A stretch of 64,000 bases of DNA from Streptomyces parvulus (GTDB taxonomy: Bacteria > Actinomycetota > Actinomycetes > Streptomycetales > Streptomycetaceae): assembly GCF_014648855.1 (NCBI RefSeq), contig NZ_BMRX01000008.1, positions 80,047-144,046 on the forward strand, in the 5' to 3' direction. This document shows positions 52,279 through 60,610 of this stretch, one piece after another. Below the pieces are notes generated by a model. It saw only the letters and a program-made list of their open reading frames with translations, had not been told where the DNA came from and made no database searches. Position numbers and translations under genes: made by a program. How positions within the stretch are numbered: position 1 is the first letter of the stretch; each line of letters begins with the position of its first letter.

Positions 52279-53004
52279 TTCGGCGGGTCCGACGCCCGCG
52301 CGGCGCGCCAGCGCCACCGCCGCGAGGGTGGAGTGGACGCCCAGCTTGCCGAGCACGTTCTGCATGTGGGTCCGCACGGTGTGCGGCGACAGGAACAGCC
52401 GCTCGGCCACGGCCTTGCGGCCCAGTCCGGCCACCATGCAACGCAGCACCTCGCGCTCCCTCGGGGTCAGCGACTCGACCAGGCGCTCGCTCTCGGTGCG
52501 GTGCTTGCGCGCGGCGGTCAGCTCCCGCAGGACGCCGGTCAGCAGGGCGGGCGGCAGATGCGTCTCGTCGCGCAGCACCCCGCGGATGACGCTGAGCAGG
52601 CGGGACAGGGAGCAGTCCTTGGCCACCCAGCCGGAGGCGCCGGCCCCCAGCGCGAGCGCGGCCCGCCGGGGATCGTCCCGTCCGGCGAGGACCACGGTCC
52701 GCACCCCCGGCTGCGCCGACCGCACGCCGGCGACCAGCGAGATCCCGTCCACCAGCCCGTCCTCGTTGCCCTCGCGCACCGGAACGGCGGGGCGGGTGCC
52801 GGGCACCCGGCCGCCGAGGTCGGCGTCGACGAGCAGCACGTCGTACCGGCGGCCCTCGGACGCGGCCCGCTCCAGGCAGCGCAGGGCGGCCGGACCGCTG
52901 CCGGCCGCGGAGACGTCGACGTCGGGCTCGGCCGCCAGGGCGGCGGCGAGCGACTCGGCGAAGATGCGGTGGTCGTCGACGACCAGGACTCGGATACGAA
53001 CCAC
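52237..53004 (-). CDS. Orphan NarL/LuxR-type response regulator, atypical receiver
   Basis: A 255-residue regulator with an N-terminal receiver (about 1-145) and a C-terminal LuxR helix-turn-helix (SLTPREREVLRCMVAGLGRKAVAERLFLSPHTVRTHM). The acidic pair D10/D11, the phosphorylation Asp (D60 or D62 in LLVDADLGG) and Lys129 are present, but the conserved Thr/Ser after beta 4 is Ala107 (VVLAGRDD), and about 20 residues are inserted after the phosphorylation site. Phosphate signalling may therefore be altered. GTG 53004 follows GGGAGGGGG. No kinase gene is adjacent. Confidence 0.88.
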   Translation of the reverse strand: MVRIRVLVVDDHRIFAESLAAALAAEPDVDVSAAGSGPAALRCLERAASEGRRYDVLLVDADLGGRVPGTRPAVPVREGNEDGLVDGISLVAGVRSAQPGVRTVVLAGRDDPRRAALALGAGASGWVAKDCSLSRLLSVIRGVLRDETHLPPALLTGVLRELTAARKHRTESERLVESLTPREREVLRCMVAGLGRKAVAERLFLSPHTVRTHMQNVLGKLGVHSTLAAVALARRAGVGPAELAGDVVERGGQLA

Positions 53005-53322
53005 GGAACCCCCTCCCCCGAGCTCCTCCCGGAGCAGGGGATACCCATTCGTCTGATCATCCTCGGAAGACGACACCGGCACGGGTACGGCGCCCGAAGC
53101 GCCGTAACCTGCAGTCTGCTCGGTACGCCGGGAAGGAAACACCGCGCCGCACGGCCGCCGCCGCGCCCGCACCGCCGTCCCCGCCCCGAGCGCCGTACCC
53201 GGCTGTCTCGCCCCCTGAACGGCACCGGCCCCCACCGGTGCTGTCCATCAGAGTACGGGCGGGCGCCGGGAGCGGAAGGTTATTTGCAGAACTGACAGTC
53301 CGGCCCGTTTATGGTGAGCCGC

Positions 53323-53766
53323 ATGTTTCGTCTCGTGACAGAAGTCGACAAGGCACGACGCGATCTGCTGCGCACCCGCCTGCGGGAGACGAACACCGCG
53401 GCGTCCTCCGTGCTGCGCGCCCTGCGCGGAACCCCTCACGAACGCGAATTCCCCCTGCACGTGTGGGTGCTGGACGCCTCCGGCGGTCTGGCCGGCGGCC
53501 TCGTCGGACACACCTGGGCGAGCTGGCTGCACGTGACCTACCTGTGGGTCGACGCCCGCCACCGCGGCGCGGGCCTCGGCTCCGTCCTCCTCGACGAGGC
53601 CGAGCACACCGCCCGCACCGAACGCGCCTGCGCCGCCGCCCGCGTGGAGACCTGGGACTTCCAGGCCCCGGACTTCTACACGCGGCACGGCTACGAGGTG
53701 ATGTGCGTGATCCCCGACTACCCGCCGGGGATCACGGAGTACACGCTGGTCAAACGGCTGGCGTGA
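53323..53766 (+). CDS. GNAT-family N-acetyltransferase
   Basis: A 147-residue acetyl-CoA-dependent transferase. The acetyl-CoA loop lies in LWVDARHRGAGLGSVLLDEAE (motif RGAGLG), near residue 80, and DFQAPDFYTRHGYEVM is the terminal GNAT motif. The substrate is unknown. The start is uncertain: ATG 53311, GTG 53314 and ATG 53323 are all possible and none has a strong ribosome site; I chose the one where similarity to homologous N termini is expected to begin. Confidence 0.8.
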   Translation: MFRLVTEVDKARRDLLRTRLRETNTAASSVLRALRGTPHEREFPLHVWVLDASGGLAGGLVGHTWASWLHVTYLWVDARHRGAGLGSVLLDEAEHTARTERACAAARVETWDFQAPDFYTRHGYEVMCVIPDYPPGITEYTLVKRLA

Positions 53767-53797
53767 AGTGTCCGGACGGCTGCTGGCCCGGGCCGTC

Positions 53798-54451
53798 TCA
53801 GCTTCGACCCGAGGGAACCTCACCGCCTTGCCCGCCACCGGTGAAACGGATGCTGCGCAGGGTTTTGGCCATGAGCGGGGCATAACACTCCGCCCAGTGG
53901 CTGACATTCGGGGTGGAAAAGGCGACCAGACACATACGCCCCTCCCCGCCTGCCGACTCCGGAACCGGTATCAGAGCATGGAACTGGGCAGTCAACACGT
54001 CAACGGCCTCTCCAGCAGGGGAGAACTCTGGCGAAACCGTATAGCTCTGGCCCCCGGTGAAGACAGCCACCGGACCGCATGGAGCATCAATGACCGAGCC
54101 GGCCCACTCCGGACCTCTTGACTCCAGAACTCCACGCAGAGCCCCACGAGCCGCCGTGGCCGTGTCGCCGCCGTACGGGAAGTCGACCATGGCGACCGCC
54201 AGCGAGCCCAGCGACGGCTCGCCCCCGAACAAGTGGAGGCAGTCAGCCGCGTACACGACGCCGACGCCCTTGAGGAAGCACGAAACCTGATGCAATGCCC
54301 GGGCCATGTGACGGAGCCTCTCGTGATCGAGGCCTTCCGTCGACGCCAACCGGGCGTAGCGTCTGTTCAGCTCAATCCATGCCGTCTCGAAATCCGCGCC
54401 AACGGGGACGTCCTCGAAGACGGTCGGGACGGAGAAATCGACACGTATCAC
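53798..54451 (-). CDS. PsbP/Mog1/LpqN-like protein, last gene of WXG operon
   Basis: A 217-residue protein without signal peptide or membrane helix. The C-terminal pattern (GRMCLVAFSTPNVSHWAECYAP followed by LRSIRF) recalls the PsbP/Mog1/LpqN fold, but this is a weak structural guess. GTG 54451 overlaps the stop of the preceding gene (GTGA) with GAGGGTGG upstream. GC content here is visibly lower than in flanking housekeeping genes. It could be a chaperone, immunity or adaptor protein for the WXG proteins. Confidence 0.65.
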   Translation of the reverse strand: MIRVDFSVPTVFEDVPVGADFETAWIELNRRYARLASTEGLDHERLRHMARALHQVSCFLKGVGVVYAADCLHLFGGEPSLGSLAVAMVDFPYGGDTATAARGALRGVLESRGPEWAGSVIDAPCGPVAVFTGGQSYTVSPEFSPAGEAVDVLTAQFHALIPVPESAGGEGRMCLVAFSTPNVSHWAECYAPLMAKTLRSIRFTGGGQGGEVPSGRS

Positions 54452-55095
54452 GAGCCGCCACCCTCGTGGCCTCCCTGCTGATCGCCTCTGGCCGGAGGGG
54501 GCGGAGCAGGAGGCGGTGGTGGGCCCCACCGCTGGGACCGCTGCTGGTCGAAGCGGGCCACCTTCCGGCGGTTGCGCTCATACCAGTTCCTCATCCAGCG
54601 CGGGACCAGAGCCGCGACCACACCCAGAAGAGCTGCGACCGCCAGCAGGGCAACCGCGCCACCGGCCGCCTCGCGCGCCACCCACGCCAGCGCCAGGAAA
54701 GCGACGCCGAGAAGGGCGGCGATGACGACCAGACCCCGCGAGCCGTGTGTTTCATAGGCGGTCATGTTCTGCCGCGCCGATGCCGCCTCCATGGGACCGA
54801 TCTGCGTGCCGGGGACGGACGGCACCCCCGTGGGAGCCGAATGGGAGAACAGAGGGCCGCCGACGCGCAGTCGATCCATCCCGTACTGGGCGCGTTGGCG
54901 GACGTCCGGGGAGTCGTCGCGCAGAAAGGTCAGGCGCCATTGCCCCCGAGTGACGATGTCCTTCTCGTGGAGCCTGTAGCCCAACTCGTAGGCCACTGCC
55001 GCGATTGTGTCGCTTTGTGCAACTTCTCGCCCCCTCAGAGTGATCTCTGCGGTGCCGCGCCCATCAAAGTTGGCGAGGATCTGTTCATGCTTCAT
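54448..55095 (-). CDS. Two-TM protein with small N-terminal domain and proline-rich tail
   Basis: A 215-residue protein. Residues 1-75 are a small alpha/beta domain (ILANFDGRGTAEITLRGREVA), then a linker, two adjacent helices at about residues 120-160 (LVVIAALLGVAFLALAWVAREAAGGAVALLAVAAL is the region), and a basic, proline-rich C terminus (QRWGPPPPPAPPPP) predicted cytosolic. ATG 55095 follows AAGG by six bases; it begins eight bases after the stop of the WXG-like gene. No known family recognised. Confidence 0.7.
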   Translation of the reverse strand: MKHEQILANFDGRGTAEITLRGREVAQSDTIAAVAYELGYRLHEKDIVTRGQWRLTFLRDDSPDVRQRAQYGMDRLRVGGPLFSHSAPTGVPSVPGTQIGPMEAASARQNMTAYETHGSRGLVVIAALLGVAFLALAWVAREAAGGAVALLAVAALLGVVAALVPRWMRNWYERNRRKVARFDQQRSQRWGPPPPPAPPPPARGDQQGGHEGGGS

Positions 55096-55103
55096 GAGGG
55101 CCT

Positions 55104-56372
55104 TCACTTCTCCTGTTGCGCGGCACGATCCTTCTCCCTCCCGGCCTTCCATGCGTTCTCGAATCCCACGAGCAGGAATCCGCCTCCTCCGGGCATGGCG
55201 AGTTCGGCCTTCTGACGGTTGTTCTGAGGCGCAAAGTAGCCCAGGGCTGTCGGATCAGCGATGAAGGCGGCGACGGTGTCCACCAGCCCGAAGTTGGCGG
55301 ATGCCTCAGCCGCGCGGCTTCCAGCCACCACAGCAGTCACGCCCTTGAAAGCGAGCCCGAACGGCAGAGCACCGAGTGCGTCCTGTGCGAGTGTTCGGTT
55401 GGAGACCACAGCGTCACCGCCTACCGCCCGCGCCGTCCCGTGAAGCGCAAGGGCACCACCGGAAAAGCCACCCGCCACTGCACCCACCGTCACGGAAGCC
55501 AGGGCAAGAGGCGGAAAGAACACACTGAGCCCGAGCATGACGAGCGAGATCGCCCCCAGTGCAGCGCTCACAGTAGCCAGTACGTCGCCGAGCGCAGCGA
55601 TGGTGTAAGCGTGTTCCCCCAGCCACTTGACCGCGTCGGACACGGCCGCGCTGACAGCCTCGGTGACGATGTCATCGAGTTCACCGAGAGCCTTGCCGAT
55701 GTCTACGAGAGTGTCACCGATCTTGTCCAGCAGGCCCGGCTCGTTGGGGGCGATGTTCATCGCCTTGTCGAGCCGGCGCGCGACAGAACGGCCTTCCAGG
55801 TCGTAGTCGATGGCCAGCTTGCGTGCCTGGGCGCGGATCCGGTCGAGGTCTGATTCCGCCGTGCTGGCCGCCAGCCGAGCCGCGGCGCGGTCCTTCTCGG
55901 TCTCCTCCTGCTTGCGGGCGTCGGCATCATCCTTCGGCGGCAGATCGAGCAGGGGCTCGGGGGGCAGATCCGAGAGTTCGTCCTTCGCCGCACGCAACGC
56001 GTCCTTCGTGTCCTGTGCCTTCTCCTCCAGGACCTCGGCCTTGCGCTGCCAGACCGGCATTTCGTCGGCCCAGGTCGTCAGCGCGCCCGCGGCCTTACCG
56101 AAGGATCGTTTCGCCTTGTCGACCTTGGGCCGGAAATCGTCGTCGAACTGCTCCCGGAACGCGTCGGCGTGACGCCCCTTCCAGTCGGCGTCGTCCCTGC
56201 CCTGCAGGGCGTCGGCTATCTCGTCCAGCGCTCTCGCGGTGCGCTGGACGATGTTCGCGACGTGCTTCGCGGTCTGCGGGTCCCCGGGGCAAGGGACGAA
56301 CTCAAGGGCCGGGAACCGGTCCTTCAAGGGAGACGTCTGCGTGGGTGACAACCAGGAGAACGGATCACTCAC
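55104..56372 (-). CDS. WXG-like N-domain plus membrane segment protein (putative T7SS substrate)
   Basis: A 422-residue protein. Residues 30-130 form helices with a WKG turn (DADWKGRHADAFREQFDDD), like the WXG/LXG secretion scaffold; residues 130-215 are coiled coil; residues 255-345 contain hydrophobic segments (TIAALGDVLATVSAALGAIS, LVMLGLSVFFPPLALASV); the last 75 residues carry no recognised toxin motif. So it has the start of a type VII substrate but not a known effector domain. GTG 56372 overlaps the WXG100-like gene's stop (GTGA). Confidence 0.75.
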   Translation of the reverse strand: MSDPFSWLSPTQTSPLKDRFPALEFVPCPGDPQTAKHVANIVQRTARALDEIADALQGRDDADWKGRHADAFREQFDDDFRPKVDKAKRSFGKAAGALTTWADEMPVWQRKAEVLEEKAQDTKDALRAAKDELSDLPPEPLLDLPPKDDADARKQEETEKDRAAARLAASTAESDLDRIRAQARKLAIDYDLEGRSVARRLDKAMNIAPNEPGLLDKIGDTLVDIGKALGELDDIVTEAVSAAVSDAVKWLGEHAYTIAALGDVLATVSAALGAISLVMLGLSVFFPPLALASVTVGAVAGGFSGGALALHGTARAVGGDAVVSNRTLAQDALGALPFGLAFKGVTAVVAGSRAAEASANFGLVDTVAAFIADPTALGYFAPQNNRQKAELAMPGGGGFLLVGFENAWKAGREKDRAAQQEK

Positions 56373-56671
56373 GCCCGCTGCTCCCGTGCTTTGCGCAGTT
56401 CCTCGGCCAGCGTGTCGTCGATGTCCTCGAACGCCTTCTTCATCTTGTCGAGCGTCTTGACCGCAGCACCTGAGTACTTCCTGATCTGCTCGATGCCGTA
56501 GGACCACTCGTCACCGAAGTCGTTCATGCGCGAGGCGAGCGTGCTCACACCCATGGACGCGCCGTCGACCTTGTCCATCTCATTGCCGGGTCGCTCCATG
56601 ATCTCGCCGATGTGCTCGATGTCGCTCCGCACACGGTTCAGTACACCGAAGTCGATGTGTATGTCGCTCAT
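56369..56671 (-). CDS. WXG100-like small protein
   Basis: A 100-residue, all-helical protein of the WXG100/ESAT-6-like size class. The turn between helices reads DEWSYG, a W-x-x-G variant of WXG, and the C terminus is a charged helix (AFEDIDDTLAEELRKAREQRA). Such proteins form dimers that are exported by, or guide substrates to, type VII secretion. GGGGGAACG precedes ATG 56671. It is followed by the larger WXG-like protein and probably pairs with it. Confidence 0.78.
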   Translation of the reverse strand: MSDIHIDFGVLNRVRSDIEHIGEIMERPGNEMDKVDGASMGVSTLASRMNDFGDEWSYGIEQIRKYSGAAVKTLDKMKKAFEDIDDTLAEELRKAREQRA

Positions 56672-56692
56672 CGTTCCCCCCGTTCTCGTGGT

Positions 56693-57730
56693 CTAGCGGT
56701 TGACGGCCTGGATCTCCTGGACGACCACGTCCTGGCCCGCCCCGAACTCGCCGTCGGGCAGGTCGCCGCCGGCGCCGGTCGTGCTCGTCCAGCTGATCTT
56801 CCAGGAGACGGTGGCCTGGAGTTGGTACGAGCCGTCGCCGGAGGAGCGCAGGTACTTCACGCCACACGGAGGTGTCTCGTCGGCCCTGCCCTTGGCGTAG
56901 GGCACGCCGATCCGGCCGTCCACGATCTCGCACTGCCCTGACGCCGGGTACGTGACGGCGTCCTCCGTACCCGGCGTGATCTTCAGGGAGACCGGTTCGG
57001 CCGTGGTCGTCGCGCTGAGGCCGAGCAGGGGGACGGACGCGGTGACGGAGACCGGCTTGAACTCGGCCGTGTCCAGCCAGGCCCAGGTCGGCAGGTTCAC
57101 CTTCGTGGTGCCCTTCGGCGCGAGGTCGACCTCGGTCGAGGGCACGCGGATCTCGGCGTAGGCGAGTTGGGCGAGCGTCTCGGCGGTGATGGCCTGGGGG
57201 CGGTCGGGGGGTGGCGCGTCGCCCTTGTCGACCCAGAAGGACATCTCGTCGCACTCCTGCGACGCCGGGTCACCTTCGCGTCCCTCCGTGACGTAGGAGT
57301 CCCACCAGTACCCGTCGCCCGCCTTGTCCTTGTTGAAGTCCTTGTAGGGCTTGCCGTTGACGTAGTAGTTCTGGGTCTTCAGGGCCCACTCGTGGCTGGG
57401 CGCACTGCTCTCCCACACCTGCCGCATCTGCGCCTCGATCTCCTCGGGCGTGTACTTCGGTGCGTAGTAGCAGGCGGGGGGTGTCCAGGAGGCACGGGAG
57501 GTGACGGTGCCGGCCGACTTACCGGTCCCGTTCTTGGAGCGATCGAAGACGATCACCCCGCCGACGCCCGACTTGAGCGTGTCACCTTCACGCTCACCCG
57601 AGGCACTCGTGTCGGCCGCCGACCCGTTGGTGCTGTCGTCGTGCCCGTAGCCCGCGAACGCCTGGGGCGAGCACAACGTGAGCGCGACGACCGCGCCGAA
57701 GGCGACAGCCGCCGAGCTTCGGTACCTCAT
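56693..57730 (-). CDS. Secreted protein of unknown function
   Basis: A 345-residue protein with a Sec signal peptide (about residues 1-26, ...CSPQAFA|GYG) and no other membrane helix. Cysteines are scattered (PPACYYAP, QECDEM, GQCEI, PPCGV), suggesting disulfides. No known domain recognised; beta-rich C terminus. ATG 57730 overlaps the lipoprotein stop (ATGA). It lies upstream of the WXG genes in the same run. Confidence 0.75.
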   Translation of the reverse strand: MRYRSSAAVAFGAVVALTLCSPQAFAGYGHDDSTNGSAADTSASGEREGDTLKSGVGGVIVFDRSKNGTGKSAGTVTSRASWTPPACYYAPKYTPEEIEAQMRQVWESSAPSHEWALKTQNYYVNGKPYKDFNKDKAGDGYWWDSYVTEGREGDPASQECDEMSFWVDKGDAPPPDRPQAITAETLAQLAYAEIRVPSTEVDLAPKGTTKVNLPTWAWLDTAEFKPVSVTASVPLLGLSATTTAEPVSLKITPGTEDAVTYPASGQCEIVDGRIGVPYAKGRADETPPCGVKYLRSSGDGSYQLQATVSWKISWTSTTGAGGDLPDGEFGAGQDVVVQEIQAVNR

Positions 57731-58374
57731 GACTGGCATGCGGCACTCCCGCGCTGCGACGTCAGCGTCTCCGTGACCCAGACGCCCTGCTTGTTGGCCC
57801 GCAGCCTGCTGCTGTAGAGGACATAGTTGTCCTTCGACTCCGGGGTCACGTCGGTCTTGCCGGTCTTGAGGCTCTTGTTGAACGCCTTGTTCTGGTCCTC
57901 GCAGTAGATGAGAGCCGCCGTTCCGTCACCGTTGATCTTGACGTTGGCGTTGAAGTAGCGCTTGACCCCGGTGATGCGGTCCTTGTAGTCCACGAATTCC
58001 TGGATGAACTTGTGGCTCTCCGCCGCTGCTTCACCCTCGGAGTAGAAGCGGTACGCCTTGCTGAGCGGGTCCTGATCGGCAATGGCCATGTCGACGGCCT
58101 TGATGAACTGCTGACTGTCGCCGAGGACCGCCTTCTCGTCCTTGTCGCCCGACTCGGGCCAGTCGAAGGTGTACGTCAGATCAGTCGGCAGTTCGATCTT
58201 CGGGCGGCCGGCGGAGCCTTCCGCACTCGGAGAGGCCGGCGCCGATGACTTCCCCGTGTCCGCGCCCGCGATCTTGTCGTTGTCGCCGGAGTCATCTACA
58301 CCGCCCCCGCACGCAGACAGCGTCAGGGCCGCGGTCAGTGCGGCGGCGGTGAGGAGGGCTGGGCGGCGAATCAC
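57727..58374 (-). CDS. Lipoprotein, possibly NTF2-like, first gene of WXG operon
   Basis: A 215-residue lipoprotein with lipobox LSACGGG at about residue 18 and a Ser/Gly/Asp-rich linker to residue 60. The remaining domain (YTFDWPESGDKDEKAVLGDSQQF...) has an NTF2-like feel, a guess only. GTG 58374 follows GGGAGCC. It is the most upstream gene of the six-gene minus-strand run and starts 82 bases after the galK stop, so it may have its own promoter or read on from galTEK. Confidence 0.72.
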   Translation of the reverse strand: MIRRPALLTAAALTAALTLSACGGGVDDSGDNDKIAGADTGKSSAPASPSAEGSAGRPKIELPTDLTYTFDWPESGDKDEKAVLGDSQQFIKAVDMAIADQDPLSKAYRFYSEGEAAAESHKFIQEFVDYKDRITGVKRYFNANVKINGDGTAALIYCEDQNKAFNKSLKTGKTDVTPESKDNYVLYSSRLRANKQGVWVTETLTSQRGSAACQS

Positions 58375-58443
58375 GGATGGCTCCCGGTGGGGCGAGGGTT
58401 CACACGAGTGACCCACGCTTCTACCGGGAGTGACGGCCGACCA

Positions 58444-58469
58444 GGCGGGTTCCCGTCAGAGAACCCGCC
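58444..58469 (-). terminator. Terminator over the galK stop codon
   Basis: GGCGGGTTC (58444-58452) pairs with GAACCCGCC (58461-58469); the galK stop lies in the loop. It would separate galTEK from the WXG-type operon. Confidence 0.6.
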
Positions 58470-59619
58470 GCGCCCCCGCCGAGGGCACCGCCTCGAAGAC
58501 CCGCGGGGGTGTGAACCCGGCTGCCGCGAAGGCCCCTTCGACCGCCTTCGTGACGGCGTCCACGTCGGTGGCCTCGGCGAGGACGATCGCCGAGCCGCCG
58601 AAGCCGCCGCCGGTCATGCGGGCGCCCAGGGCGCCGGAGGCGAGGGCGGTGTCGACGACCAGGTCCAGCTCGGGGCAGGAGATGCGGAAGTCGTCGCGGA
58701 GCGAGGCGTGGCCCTCGACGAGGACGGGGCCGATGGCGCGGGTCTCGCCGGACTCCAGGAGGGAGACCACGCGCTCCACGCGCTCGTCCTCCGTGACGAC
58801 GTGCCGGACCAGGCGGCGCACCTCCTCCTCGTCGCCCAGCCGTTCCAGCGCCTCGTCCAGTCCGGCGTAGGGCACGTCGCGCAGGGCGTCGACGCCGAGC
58901 AGCGCGGCGCCCTTCTCGCAGCCCGCGCGGCGCTTGCCGTACTCGCCCTCGCTGTGGGAGTGCTTGACCTGCGTGTCGACCACGAGCAGGCGCATGCCCT
59001 CGGCCGCGAGGTCGAAGGGGATCTGCCGCTGGGAGAGGTCGCGGGTGTCGAGGAACAGGGCGTGGCCCGCCTCGCAGCACGCCGACGCCGTCTGGTCCAT
59101 GATGCCGACCGGCGCGCCGACGTAGACGTTCTCCGCGCGCTGGCAGAGGCGGGCGAGCTGCCGGCCGCGCAGGCCGAGCGAGTAGAGGTCGTTCAGGGCC
59201 AGGGCGACGACGACCTCCAGGGCCGCCGAGGAGGAGAGGCCCGCGCCGGACGGGACCGTGGAGGCGAGGTGCACGTCCGCGCCGGTCAGCTCGTGGCCCG
59301 CCTCGCGCAGCGCCCAGACGACGCCCGAGGGGTACGCCGTCCACGACTTGTCCGCGCCCGGCGCCAGGTCGGCGACGCGCAGCTCGACCGGGTCGCCACC
59401 GATGTCGGCCGAGTGCAGGCGCAGGATCCCGTCGTCGCGGCGGGAGACGGCGGCGACCGCGGTGTGCGGCAGGGCGAACGGCATGACGAAGCCGTCGTTG
59501 TAGTCCGTGTGCTCGCCGATCAGGTTGACCCGGCCCGGCGCGGCCCACACCCCTTGCGGTTCCGCACCGTACAGCTCCCGGAACCGCTCGCCGACGGTCC
59601 GTGCGACAGCCTCGCCCAT
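58456..59619 (-). CDS. galK: Galactokinase
   Basis: A 387-residue GHMP kinase phosphorylating galactose at C1. The galactokinase signature GRVNLIGEHTDYNDGFVMP is near residue 30, the ATP loop TVPSGAGLSSSAALE near 127 and the third motif MTGGGFGGSAIVL near 345. ATG 59619 follows GAGGGG by nine bases. Last gene of galTEK. Confidence 0.95.
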   Translation of the reverse strand: MGEAVARTVGERFRELYGAEPQGVWAAPGRVNLIGEHTDYNDGFVMPFALPHTAVAAVSRRDDGILRLHSADIGGDPVELRVADLAPGADKSWTAYPSGVVWALREAGHELTGADVHLASTVPSGAGLSSSAALEVVVALALNDLYSLGLRGRQLARLCQRAENVYVGAPVGIMDQTASACCEAGHALFLDTRDLSQRQIPFDLAAEGMRLLVVDTQVKHSHSEGEYGKRRAGCEKGAALLGVDALRDVPYAGLDEALERLGDEEEVRRLVRHVVTEDERVERVVSLLESGETRAIGPVLVEGHASLRDDFRISCPELDLVVDTALASGALGARMTGGGFGGSAIVLAEATDVDAVTKAVEGAFAAAGFTPPRVFEAVPSAGARRVL

Positions 59620-59647
59620 GCCCTGGCCCCTCACCCTTCCGTAAGTC

Positions 59648-60610
59648 CTAGCCCGCGCGGCGCTGCGCGAACTCCCACGCGTCCGCGACGATCCCCGCGA
59701 GGTCCGCGCGCGACGGGTTCCAGCCCAGTTTCTCGCGCGCCGTTTGCGCCGATGCCACCAGGACGGCCGGGTCGCCGCCCCTGCGGGGGGCCACCACCTC
59801 GGGGATCGGATGGCCCGTCACCCGGCGGACCGTCTCGACGACCTCGCGGACGGAGAAGCCGTTGCCGTTGCCCAGGTTGCAGATGAGGTGTTCGGCGGGG
59901 GCGGCCGCGGCCAGGGCCAGCAGATGGGCCTCGGCCAGGTCGGCGACGTGGATGTAGTCGCGTACGCAGGTGCCGTCCGGCGTCGGGTAGTCGTCGCCGA
60001 AGACGGAGATGGCGTCCCGGCGGCCCTGCGCCACCTGGAGGACCAGCGGGATCAGGTGCGACTCGGGGTCGTGGCGCTCGCCGTACTCGCCGTAGGCGCC
60101 CGCGACGTTGAAGTAGCGCAGCGACACCGCGCCCAGTCCGTGGGCGGCCGCCTCGCCGCTGATCATGTGGTCGACGGCGAGCTTGGAGGCGCCGTACGGG
60201 TTGGTGGGCCTCGTCGGCGCGGACTCGACGATCGGGACCTGGTCCGGTTCGCCGTACGTGGCGGCCGTGGAGGAGAAGACGAGCCGGCGCACGCCCGCGC
60301 CCCGCATGGCCTCCAGCAGGGCCATGGTCCCGCCGACGTTGTTGTCCCAGTACTTCTCGGGCTTCACGACCGATTCACCCACCTGCGAGAAGGCGGCGAA
60401 GTGCAGCACACCGTCGAAGGAGGAATCCAGCCACTTGGCGGCGTCGCGGATGTCCCCCTCGACGAACGCGGCGCCCGCGGGCACCCCCTCGCGGAAGCCG
60501 GTCGAGAGGTTGTCGAGGACGACGACCTCGTGCCCGGCCTCCACCAGATGCTGGGCGACGACGCTGCCGACATATCCGGCACCGCCCGTCACCAGGTACT
60601 TCCCGCTCAT
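59648..60610 (-). CDS. galE: UDP-glucose 4-epimerase
   Basis: A 320-residue short-chain dehydrogenase fold enzyme that interconverts UDP-galactose and UDP-glucose. The NAD loop GGAGYVGS is at residues 9-16 and the catalytic YGASK at about residue 143. ATG 60610 overlaps the galT stop (ATGA). Confidence 0.95.
   Translation of the reverse strand: MSGKYLVTGGAGYVGSVVAQHLVEAGHEVVVLDNLSTGFREGVPAGAAFVEGDIRDAAKWLDSSFDGVLHFAAFSQVGESVVKPEKYWDNNVGGTMALLEAMRGAGVRRLVFSSTAATYGEPDQVPIVESAPTRPTNPYGASKLAVDHMISGEAAAHGLGAVSLRYFNVAGAYGEYGERHDPESHLIPLVLQVAQGRRDAISVFGDDYPTPDGTCVRDYIHVADLAEAHLLALAAAAPAEHLICNLGNGNGFSVREVVETVRRVTGHPIPEVVAPRRGGDPAVLVASAQTAREKLGWNPSRADLAGIVADAWEFAQRRAG

Noticed and set aside
53798..58374. 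Complete type VII secretion locus
   Set aside because: Only WXG-type and accessory proteins are present; no EccB, EccC, EccD, EccE or mycosin gene was found.
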